Positions 1 through 7,352 of a stretch of DNA of 14,994 bases are shown here, piece by piece; the stretch's first letter is position 1; every line of letters begins with the position of its first letter. The stretch spans positions 1 to 14,994 of the forward strand of contig DYBS01000038.1 in the NCBI GenBank assembly GCA_019418525.1, given 5' to 3'. Position numbers and translations under genes: made by a program. The DNA is from Clostridiales bacterium (GTDB lineage: Bacteria; Bacillota; Clostridia; Oscillospirales; Oscillospiraceae). The notes under the pieces were generated by a model. That model was given only the letters and a program-made list of their open reading frames with translations, was not told the DNA's origin and ran no database searches.

Positions 1-18
1 GTTTTATGCAATTTTCAA

Positions 19-85
19 GGCTCGAAGGAATCGAACAATCTGCCGCTTAGGAGGCGACCGCTCTATCCAACTGAGCTACGGGGGC
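19..85 (-). tRNA. Degenerate tRNA-Arg(CCU)-like sequence, copy 1 (probable pseudo-tRNA)
   Basis: On the minus strand the 5' half reads as a good tRNA: acceptor strand GCCCCCG, TA, a D-arm with GCTC/GAGC, and a fully paired anticodon stem (GTCGC/GCGGC, one G-U) around loop CTCCTAA, giving anticodon CCU for Arg AGG codons. The 3' half fails. The variable plus T region is about 8 nt short, no CGGGGGC strand exists nearby to close the acceptor stem, and no CCA is encoded. A small hairpin GTTCG/CGAGC with a 7-nt loop (ATTCCTT) stands where the T-arm should be, but that loop lacks the usual TTCGA order. Copy 2 lies exactly 93 bp upstream in transcription order. A pseudo-tRNA or a tRNA-like RNA is more likely than a working tRNA. 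Confidence 0.5.
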
Positions 86-113
86 TTATACAGAAAATAT
101 TCAATTTTGCAGG

Positions 114-178
114 GCTCCAGGATTCGAACGATTCGATTTTTAGGAGGGCGGTGCTCTGTCCAGCTGAGCTACTGGCGC
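114..178 (-). tRNA. Degenerate tRNA-Arg(CCU)-like sequence, copy 2 (probable pseudo-tRNA)
   Basis: Minus strand. Acceptor GCGCCAG can pair 6 of 7 with CTGGAGC, and the D-arm (GCTC/GAGC) is intact. The anticodon loop CTCCTAA gives CCU. The anticodon stem is destroyed: CCGCC faces AAATC with no pairs. Only 14 nt, instead of the usual 22 or so, separate the anticodon stem from the 3' acceptor strand, and they contain a GTTCGAATC T-loop remnant without a proper stem. No CCA is encoded. It aligns to copy 1 at a constant 93-bp offset, including the 3' flank (CAATTTT on the plus strand). Both copies share the shortened T region, so the shortening probably preceded the duplication. Confidence 0.45.
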
Positions 179-261
179 ATAGGCAGTTGGGCCACTTCGG
201 TCTGACCCCGGAGAGACAAACTCGGTAGAAAACTGTTTGCAGCCAAAACAGAACGGAAATT

Positions 262-290
262 ATTTTATCGCAAAGTATGTCTCCTGTCAA
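262..290 (-). promoter_or_regulatory. Sigma-A promoter for the tRNA-like units
   Basis: On the minus strand a consensus -35 TTGACA (285-290) and a -10 TAAAAT (262-267) are separated by 17 nt. Transcription would start near 255 and enter tRNA-like copy 2 about 77 nt later. It diverges from the typA promoter. No other feature lies between it and the tRNA-like sequences. Confidence 0.65.
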
Positions 291-348
291 TGTCGGTATG
301 CTACCTCTGTGTAGATTGACAAAATGAGCGCCTTTTGCGGTTATCTGG

Positions 349-377
349 TTGCGTTTTGACCAAGGCTGGTTTATAAT
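349..377 (+). promoter_or_regulatory. Sigma-A promoter of the typA operon
   Basis: A perfect -10 TATAAT (372-377) lies 17 nt after a -35 like TTGCGT (349-354). Transcription would start near 384, leaving a leader of about 42 nt before the typA GTG start. The nearby TTGACC (356-361) is only 10 nt from the -10 and so is not the -35. Confidence 0.65.
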
Positions 378-411
378 ACGGGGTTGAGATTTCGATTATT
401 TCCAATACAGT

Positions 412-419
412 AAGAGGTG
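412..419 (+). promoter_or_regulatory. typA ribosome binding site (decides the start)
   Basis: AAGAGGTG ends 6 nt before the GTG at 426. A GTG at 417 is in frame but lies inside this site, so 426 is the better start. The resulting N-terminus, MQNTKLRNVAIIAHVDHG, is normal for the family. Confidence 0.7.
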
Positions 420-425
420 CTATTC

Positions 426-2252
<1,827 letters not shown>

Positions 2253-2259
2253 GACCGCT

Positions 2260-2733
2260 ATGATCGAGGTGACCATCCCCGGCTGGGGGGAGGTGCGAGT
2301 GGCCCATCTGGTGCTGGACTACAACGGCACCCTGGCCAAGGACGGTGTCCTCCTGCCCGGGGTGGGTCCCCGGCTGGAGGAGCTGCACCGGAGGGGCGTG
2401 TCCCTCCACATCATCACCGCCGACACCAACGGCACCGTGGCCGCCCAGTGCGCCGCCCTCCCGGTGGAAGTGCTGGTCTTTGACGGCGGCACGGTGGCCC
2501 AGGAGAAGGCCGCTCTGGTGGAGCGGCTGGGCGCGGCGGAGACCGCCGCCGTGGGCAACGGCCGCAACGACGTGGAGATGCTCCGCGCCGCCGGGCTCTC
2601 CCTGGCGGTGATGGGGGACGAGGGCGCCTTTACCGGCGCGCTGCTCTCCGCCCATCTGGCCTGCCGTACCATCGAGGAGGCATTGGACCTCCTGCTGCTG
2701 CCACACCGGCTGAAGGCCTCCCTGCGGGGCTGA
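2260..2733 (+). CDS. HAD-superfamily protein, soluble P-type ATPase-like (COG4087 type)
   Basis: 157 aa, a cap-less single HAD core. Visible motifs are: motif I DYNGT (residues 20-24, nucleophile Asp20), motif II Thr in IITADT (51-56), motif III Lys83, and motif IV GNGRND (99-104). The position two after the nucleophile is Asn rather than the acid usual in HAD phosphatases. DxNGT resembles the DKTGT of P-type ATPases and is typical of the small soluble P-type-ATPase-like group. There are no membrane segments. The substrate is unknown. It sits 7 nt after typA with only a weak Shine-Dalgarno, so translation may be coupled to typA, and 18 nt before the pseudouridine synthase. The fold is confident; the activity (phosphatase or phosphotransferase) is inference. 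Confidence 0.85.
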   Translation: MIEVTIPGWGEVRVAHLVLDYNGTLAKDGVLLPGVGPRLEELHRRGVSLHIITADTNGTVAAQCAALPVEVLVFDGGTVAQEKAALVERLGAAETAAVGNGRNDVEMLRAAGLSLAVMGDEGAFTGALLSAHLACRTIEEALDLLLLPHRLKASLRG

Positions 2734-2751
2734 CCGACAAAGGAGACCGAT

Positions 2752-3648
2752 ATGCAACGAGAGCAACGCCGCCCCGACCGGGTCTGGACCGCCGAGCAGG
2801 ACGACACCCTGCTCGCCTTCCTGCTGACCCATGTGACGGGCAAATCCCGCAACAATATCAAATCCATACTGGCCCGGGGCCAGGTGAAGGTGGACGGCCG
2901 GGCGGTGACCCGGTTCGACACCCCGGTGCCGGTGGGTTCCCGGGTGAGCGTGACCCAGCACCTGGAGGAGCCCACCCCGGCGCTGCCCTTCCCGGTGCTG
3001 TATGAGGATGACGACATCATTGTCATCGACAAGCCCGCGGGGCTGCTCACCATCGCCAACGAGAAGGAGCGATTCCGCACCGCCTACCGCATCCTCACCG
3101 ACTACGTGCGGGAGAAGAACAAGTTCGGGCGCATCTTCGTGGTCCACCGGCTGGACCGGGACACCTCCGGCGTGGTGCTCTTCGCCAAGAACGAGGAGAC
3201 CAAGCGGGCCTTTCAGGAGGACTGGGACCAGCGGGTGCTTCGCCGGGGCTACCGGGCGGTGGTGGAGGGCGTCCCTGAGCCGCCGGAGGGTTATGTCCGC
3301 TCCTGGCTGCGGGAGACCCGCACCCACCTGGTCTACTCCGGCGAGCGGGGCCGGGACGCCAAGGAGGCGGTCACCGCCTACCGCACTCTGGCCAGCGGGG
3401 GCGGCTACGCCCTGTTGGAGGTGGACCTGGAGACCGGACGGAAGAACCAGATCCGCGTCCACATGTCTGACTTGGGCCACCCCATCGCCGGGGATAGGCA
3501 GTACGGGGCCAAGACCCGCCCGCTGGGGCGGCTGTGCCTCCACGCCCACCGACTGGAGCTCATCGACCCCCGCAGCGGGGAGAAGCGGGTCTTTGCGGCC
3601 CGGGAGCCCATTGCCTTCCGCCGCCTGTGCCGGGAGAACAAAAAGTAA
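2752..3648 (+). CDS. RluA-family RNA pseudouridine synthase
   Basis: 298 aa. Isomerises a uridine in rRNA or tRNA to pseudouridine. An S4-like RNA-binding domain covers roughly residues 17-70 (LLAFLLTHV to the RVSVTQ strand). The catalytic domain carries the family signature HRLDRDTSG (132-140) with catalytic Asp135, and the ETGRKNQIRVH motif (227-237). AAAGGAG at 2739-2745 gives good spacing to ATG 2752. It is third gene of the typA operon, fitting a ribosome-maturation theme. Which RluA subfamily (RluC/RluD/YhcT-like), and so which uridine, cannot be fixed by reading alone, so no symbol is given. The coding end lies just before the fluoride riboswitch. Confidence 0.93.
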   Translation: MQREQRRPDRVWTAEQDDTLLAFLLTHVTGKSRNNIKSILARGQVKVDGRAVTRFDTPVPVGSRVSVTQHLEEPTPALPFPVLYEDDDIIVIDKPAGLLTIANEKERFRTAYRILTDYVREKNKFGRIFVVHRLDRDTSGVVLFAKNEETKRAFQEDWDQRVLRRGYRAVVEGVPEPPEGYVRSWLRETRTHLVYSGERGRDAKEAVTAYRTLASGGGYALLEVDLETGRKNQIRVHMSDLGHPIAGDRQYGAKTRPLGRLCLHAHRLELIDPRSGEKRVFAAREPIAFRRLCRENKK

Positions 3649-3650
3649 AT

Positions 3651-3725
3651 CGCGGGAATGAGGTGCTCCCGCGCCCCTCGGGGCAAAACCGCCTTTTTGG
3701 GCTGATGACTTCTGTGGTGACACAG
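3651..3725 (+). promoter_or_regulatory. Fluoride riboswitch (crcB motif) aptamer
   Basis: P1 is CGCGGGA (3651-3657) with TCCCGCG (3667-3673), enclosing the loop ATGAGGTGC. A small CCCC/GGGG hairpin follows (3674-3683), then the conserved AAACCGCC (3686-3693) and GGCTGATGACTTCTG (3700-3714). The diagnostic pseudoknot is present: GAGGT in the P1 loop (3660-3664) pairs with ACTTC (3708-3712). The motif is recalled from the crcB/fluoride class, and the gene downstream is a CLC-F type fluoride exporter, the expected partner. The CCCC/GGGG hairpin is an extra variable stem. No clear promoter is seen directly upstream, so transcription may come through from the typA operon. Confidence 0.88.
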
Positions 3726-3743
3726 GGGCCATCAGCCTTTTTT
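3700..3743 (+). terminator. Riboswitch expression-platform terminator
   Basis: GGCTGATG (3700-3707) pairs with CATCAGCC (3730-3737). An inner CTGTG/CACAG stem (3712-3716 with 3721-3725) closes a GTGA loop, and six T residues follow (3738-3743). The 5' arm is the conserved GGCUGAUG of the aptamer, so the terminator competes with the P3 stem and pseudoknot. Fluoride binding should favour the aptamer and allow transcription. The same hairpin would end typA-operon transcripts when fluoride is low. Confidence 0.85.
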
Positions 3744-3757
3744 GAGGAGGAACGAAT

Positions 3758-4972
3758 ATGGAGAATTGGAAGGAGAAGCTGCGCGGGGGAGTCCTGCCCC
3801 TGTTGGCGGCAGTGGTGATCGGCGTGTTGGTGGGGGCGGTGGACGCCCTCTTCGGCCGGGTGCTGCTGGCCATTGGTGACGTGCGGGATGCCCACTTCGT
3901 CCCCCTGGTGGTGGGGCTCCCCCTGGCGGGAGCGGTCATCGCCTGGGCCTACCGCCGCTGGGGCGGCCCCTGCGGCAAAGGCATGGGCCTGGTCTTTGCC
4001 GCAGGGCGGGGAGAGGAGGAGGTCATCCCCTTAAAACTCATCCCCCTCATCCTGGGGGGCACCTGGCTCACCCACCTCACCGGCGGCAGCGCCGGCCGTG
4101 AGGGTGTGGCCGTCCAGATCGGTGCCACTGTGGGCCACGGCATTGGCCGCCGCCTGGACCGGCAGCACCACCGGCTCTACCTGGTCACCGGTATGGCCGC
4201 CGGCTTCGGCGGGCTCTTCCGCACCCCGCTGGCCGCCGCCTGCTTCGCCCTGGAGGTGGGTACCGCCGGGGCGCTGGACCTCAGGGCTCTGCTGCCAGCT
4301 CTGGTGGGCTCCTACACCGCCTCGGCGGTGTCGGGGGCCCTGGGGCTGGAGAAGTTCACCGTAGAGCTTGCCCCCTTTGCGCCGGACGGGAAGAACTGGT
4401 GCGCGCTGCTCCTGTGCGGGGTGCTCTTCGGTCTGGTGGGCGGGGCCTTCGCCAGGGTCCTCGCCTGGGCGAAAGGTGCTCTGGGCAAGAAAATTCCCAA
4501 GCCGGTGGTGCGGGCTGCGGGGGTGGGGGCGGTGCTAGCCGTTTTCCTCTTCCTGCTGGGACAGGGGCGCTATGCGGGCCTGGGCACCAATCTCATCAGT
4601 CTGGCCACCGGCGGGGGAGTGGTATTCACCTGGGACTGGGCGCTGAAATTCCTCTTTACCGTGGTCACCCTGGCCGCCGGGTTCCAGGGCGGCGAGGTGA
4701 CGCCGCTCTTCTCCATTGGGGCCTCCATGGGCGCTGTGGCGGGGCCGATGCTGGGCCTCCCCGGGGCGTGGTGCGCCGCTCTGGGCTACGCCGCCGTGTT
4801 CGGCGGGGCCACCAACACCCTGCTGGCCCCCATCCTCATCGGCTGCGAGGTGTTCGGGTACAGTGCCCTGCCCCTCTTTTTCCCGGTGTGCGCTCTGGCC
4901 TATGTGTGCAGCGGCGGCGGCTCCATCTACGGTGCCCAGCGCACCCTGCCGGAGGAGATCTTCACCGCCTGA
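3758..4972 (+). CDS. clcF: CLC-family fluoride/proton antiporter (CLC-F type)
   Basis: 404 aa, strongly hydrophobic, with the CLC fold visible as helix-rich repeats. Exports F- in exchange for H+ across the cytoplasmic membrane, preventing fluoride toxicity. The gating-glutamate motif GREGVAV (residues 113-119, Glu115) follows GGSA. AAGFGGLFRTPLAAACFALE (147-166) matches the CLC helix H/I region. In place of the canonical GxFxP there is GGEVTP (311-316), so a Glu sits where chloride CLCs carry Phe, which is a mark of the fluoride-selective branch. There is no cytoplasmic CBS domain, also typical of this branch. RBS GAGGAGG (3744-3750) abuts the riboswitch terminator. The fluoride riboswitch upstream supports substrate assignment strongly. 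The symbol is informal; eriC-F is also used. Confidence 0.92.
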   Translation: MENWKEKLRGGVLPLLAAVVIGVLVGAVDALFGRVLLAIGDVRDAHFVPLVVGLPLAGAVIAWAYRRWGGPCGKGMGLVFAAGRGEEEVIPLKLIPLILGGTWLTHLTGGSAGREGVAVQIGATVGHGIGRRLDRQHHRLYLVTGMAAGFGGLFRTPLAAACFALEVGTAGALDLRALLPALVGSYTASAVSGALGLEKFTVELAPFAPDGKNWCALLLCGVLFGLVGGAFARVLAWAKGALGKKIPKPVVRAAGVGAVLAVFLFLLGQGRYAGLGTNLISLATGGGVVFTWDWALKFLFTVVTLAAGFQGGEVTPLFSIGASMGAVAGPMLGLPGAWCAALGYAAVFGGATNTLLAPILIGCEVFGYSALPLFFPVCALAYVCSGGGSIYGAQRTLPEEIFTA

Positions 4973-5007
4973 GGAAGAAATTTTCCGGCGGGCAGGGGGA
5001 AGATGCG

Positions 5008-5036
5008 TTGTCAAATGCAAAACTTTTTGGTATACT
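5008..5036 (+). promoter_or_regulatory. Extended -10 promoter for the FAD-dependent dehydrogenase gene
   Basis: The -35 is TTGTCA (5008-5013), the spacer is 17 nt, and the -10 is TATACT (5031-5036) preceded by TGG (extended -10). Transcription would start near 5043. The leader holds a small hairpin, GGAGAG (5048-5053) with CTCTCC (5063-5068) and a 9-nt loop. It has no U-tract. Confidence 0.75.
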
Positions 5037-5097
5037 GAAAATATGTGGGAGAGGTTCTGAATCTCTCCAAATATATGAGAAAAGGGAACGAACGCAC

Positions 5098-6495
5098 ATG
5101 AATACGAGATACGATGTAGCCATCATCGGCTGCGGCGAGGCCGGTATTTTCGCCGCATATGAGCTGATGCGCCTGTGTCCCGACCTGAAGGTCGTCACGC
5201 TGGATCAGGGCGCCGACATCTACCACCGCAGCTGCCCCATCGTGGCCGGCAAGGTCAAGGAGTGCATCAACTGCAAGATCTGCGACACCATGTGCGGCTT
5301 TGGCGGCGCCGGTGCCTTCTCCGATGGCAAGTACAACTTCACCACCGCCTTTGGCGGCTGGCTCACCGACTTCATGGAAGCCCGGGAGGTCATGGAGCTC
5401 ATTGACTATGTGGACTCCATCAACGTCCACCACGGGGCCACCACCGAGGTCTACTCCACCTCCACCCCCGCGGCCAAGGCTCTGGAGAAGCAGGCCCTCC
5501 AGCACGACCTGCACCTGCTCCAGGCCCGGTGCAAGCACCTGGGGACCGAGAACAACCTAAAAATTCTCCAGAGCATCTATGAGACGGTGAAGGAGTACGC
5601 CGAGTACCGCTTCCACACCGCCGTCACCACCATCGAGGACCTGGGGGAGGAGGGCTACCGCCTGACCACCGACAAGGGGGATCAGGTGGACTGCACCTGG
5701 CTCATTGCCGCCCCCGGCCGCTCCGGCGCGGAGTGGTTTGCCAACCAGTGCAAGGGCCTGGGCCTGGAGCTCATCAACAACCAGGTGGACATCGGCGTGC
5801 GGGTGGAGCTGCCCGCCACCGTGTTTGAGCACATCACCGACGTGGTCTATGAGTCCAAGCTGGTCTACCGCACCAAGCAGTACGGCGACCCGGTGCGCAC
5901 CTTCTGTATGAACCCCTACGGCCACGTGGTGGCGGAGAACGTGGAGGGCATCAATACGGTGAACGGCCACTCCTACTCCGACCCGGCCCTCCGCAGTGAG
6001 AACACCAACTTCGCCCTTCTGGTGTCCAACCGCTTCACGCAGCCCTTTAACGAGCCCTACCGCTACGGCAAGCACATCGCCTCCCTGAGCAACATGCTGG
6101 CCGGCGGTGTGCTGGTGCAGCGCTTTGGCGACCTGGTGGCGGGCATCCGCACCAACGAGCACCGGCTGAGCAAGTCCTTCGTGCGGCCCACGCTGACTGC
6201 CGCCGTGCCCGGCGACCTGTCCCTGGCTCTGCCCAAGCGGCAGCTGGACGACATCATCGAGATGATCTACCAGCTGGACAAGATTGCCCCCGGTACCGCC
6301 AACTACGACACCCTCCTGTACGGCGCGGAGGTGAAGTTCTACTCCTCCCGCCTGGCCCTGTCCGGCGAGCTGGAGACCGCCCTGCCCGGCTTCTTCGCCA
6401 TCGGCGACGGTGCTGGCGTGACCAGAGGCCTCGCCCAGGCGGGCGCCTCCGGCGTGAAGGTGGCGCGGGTCATCGCGCAGCGTCTGAGCAAGTAA
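5098..6495 (+). CDS. FAD-dependent dehydrogenase / NAD(P)/FAD oxidoreductase (COG2509 type)
   Basis: 465 aa soluble flavoprotein. The N-terminal Rossmann dinucleotide-binding motif GCGEAG is at residues 11-16. A cysteine cluster, Cys46 then Cys56-x2-Cys59-x2-Cys62-x3-Cys66, is followed by GFGGAGAFSDGKYN, a signature block of this uncharacterised family. The spacing could hold an Fe-S cluster, but binding is not shown. The C-terminal FAD motif GFFAIGDGAG (about 426-435) precedes a GLAQAGASGVKVA helix. The electron donor, acceptor and substrate are unknown. ATG 5098 follows AAAGGG (5081-5086), with a rather long 11-nt spacing. The frame is open further upstream into the antiporter gene, but the promoter at 5008-5036 and the family N-terminus fix this start. 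It is monocistronic between its own promoter and a strong terminator. Confidence 0.9.
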   Translation: MNTRYDVAIIGCGEAGIFAAYELMRLCPDLKVVTLDQGADIYHRSCPIVAGKVKECINCKICDTMCGFGGAGAFSDGKYNFTTAFGGWLTDFMEAREVMELIDYVDSINVHHGATTEVYSTSTPAAKALEKQALQHDLHLLQARCKHLGTENNLKILQSIYETVKEYAEYRFHTAVTTIEDLGEEGYRLTTDKGDQVDCTWLIAAPGRSGAEWFANQCKGLGLELINNQVDIGVRVELPATVFEHITDVVYESKLVYRTKQYGDPVRTFCMNPYGHVVAENVEGINTVNGHSYSDPALRSENTNFALLVSNRFTQPFNEPYRYGKHIASLSNMLAGGVLVQRFGDLVAGIRTNEHRLSKSFVRPTLTAAVPGDLSLALPKRQLDDIIEMIYQLDKIAPGTANYDTLLYGAEVKFYSSRLALSGELETALPGFFAIGDGAGVTRGLAQAGASGVKVARVIAQRLSK

Positions 6496-6507
6496 ATCAA
6501 AGATAAG

Positions 6508-6542
6508 AAAAGGCCGCCCGGCATATGCCGGGCGGCCTTTTT
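6508..6542. terminator. Bidirectional intrinsic terminator
   Basis: A 26-nt perfect palindrome (6512-6537; arm GGCCGCCCGGC around ATAT) has AAAA on its left side and TTTTT on its right. It can terminate the plus-strand dehydrogenase and the convergent minus-strand ligase, whose stop codon lies 5 nt beyond. Confidence 0.93.
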
Positions 6543-6546
6543 GCGA

Positions 6547-7248
6547 TTACTTCTGGATGGGGCGGATGAGAACGAAGGGGGTGAGCTGGCGGTCCTGACC
6601 GGCGGGGTTGTCCCGGATGAGGTCCAGCAGCTCCTCGTCGCTCTCCTTGAGCTGGGAGCAGTGGCCCAGCATCTCCACGTTCAGGTCGTTGGCGTCCACG
6701 ATCATGGAGACGATGCCGGTCTTTTCATAGATTTCGTCGCACACGCCGGAGGGATTCTCCGGAATGCGCACGCCCATGTGCTCGTACTCAGGGATGTCCT
6801 CGCCGTAGAAGCCGTCCAGGCCGGAGACCTCCAGGCCCGCGATACGGTAGAAGGTGCCGTGGACGCCGCGGAGCTTGTCGATGGCGGCCCGGAAGGCGGC
6901 CCAAAGGATCTTGGGCAGGCCGCAGACGTTGATGGCGAACTGCATCTTGATGGGCAGGCCCATGCCGGGGCCGGCGGAGGTCTGGTGGACGAAGCGGGAG
7001 AGCACCTTGGCCCAGAAGCCGGGCTTCAGCTCCTCCTCAGTGACCACACGCTTCTGGCAGATGGCGATCACCTTCTCGCTCATGGAGAGGATATCGCCCT
7101 CCTGGTAGACCGGCTTCACATAGCGCTCCATCAGGTCAATATAGCTCTCGCCCACGGTGACGAAGTGGGTCTGGATGGCGTGACGGGCCCAGGTACGGCC
7201 CATGGCCTGTATCTCGACGTTTTTTCCGTCGTTGGCACGGAATTCCAT
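6547..7248 (-). CDS. CofE-like coenzyme F420-0:L-glutamate ligase family protein
   Basis: 233 aa. The family member CofE adds L-glutamate to the lactyl side chain of F420-0 using GTP. The sequence matches the CofE-like group often annotated this way in gut Clostridia: IQTHFVTVGESYIDLMERYV near residues 25-44, GDILSMSEKVIAICQKRVV (51-69), and a central AGPGMGLP segment (92-99). The start is chosen at 7248 because GAGGA sits 5-6 nt upstream and a promoter at 7288-7316 precedes it; further in-frame extension upstream has no support. No other F420 gene is visible here, and gut Clostridia generally lack F420, so the true substrate may be different. It may be transcribed with the transglutaminase operon as well as from its own promoter. 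Confidence 0.8.
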   Translation of the reverse strand: MEFRANDGKNVEIQAMGRTWARHAIQTHFVTVGESYIDLMERYVKPVYQEGDILSMSEKVIAICQKRVVTEEELKPGFWAKVLSRFVHQTSAGPGMGLPIKMQFAINVCGLPKILWAAFRAAIDKLRGVHGTFYRIAGLEVSGLDGFYGEDIPEYEHMGVRIPENPSGVCDEIYEKTGIVSMIVDANDLNVEMLGHCSQLKESDEELLDLIRDNPAGQDRQLTPFVLIRPIQK

Positions 7249-7287
7249 AAAAATCCTCTTTTCACTCTGGATTTGAAGTGCGGAATC

Positions 7288-7316
7288 ATTATAACCACTC
7301 TCTGGAGAAAAGGCAA
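7288..7316 (-). promoter_or_regulatory. Promoter of the CofE-like gene
   Basis: On the minus strand a -35 TTGCCT (7311-7316), a 17-nt spacer and a perfect -10 TATAAT (7288-7293) are seen. Transcription would start near 7281, about 33 nt before the ATG. It lies in the short gap behind the transglutaminase gene. Confidence 0.75.
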
Positions 7317-7352
7317 CGGCTGGAAGGGAAAAAATCCGACAAACCTGCCCAT

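Larger units (their letters stand above)
9..178. repeat. Tandem 93-bp repeat, two diverged tRNA-like units
   Basis: Landmarks recur with an exact 93-bp offset: CAATTTT at 9-15 and 102-108, TTAGGAGG at 47-54 and 140-147, CTGAGCTAC at 71-79 and 164-172, and the 5' tRNA ends at 85 and 178. Between landmarks the copies have diverged considerably. This is a tandem duplication of one tRNA-like unit, not two unrelated tRNA genes. Confidence 0.6.

Noticed and set aside
316..346. Second possible plus-strand promoter, TTGACA at 316-321
   Set aside because: The only -10-like hexamer (TTATCT at 341-346) is weak and 19 nt away. The 349-377 promoter is better and sufficient.
4965..4991. Hairpin at the end of the antiporter gene (CCGCC, GGAA with TTCC, GGCGG)
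   Set aside because: The stem overlaps the stop codon, has a 3-nt bulge and is not followed by a U-tract, so an intrinsic terminator cannot be claimed.
4399..5097. Upstream extension of the FAD-dependent dehydrogenase frame into the antiporter gene
   Set aside because: The extension is an out-of-frame reading of the antiporter, and the promoter at 5008-5036 and the Rossmann N-terminus place the start at 5098.
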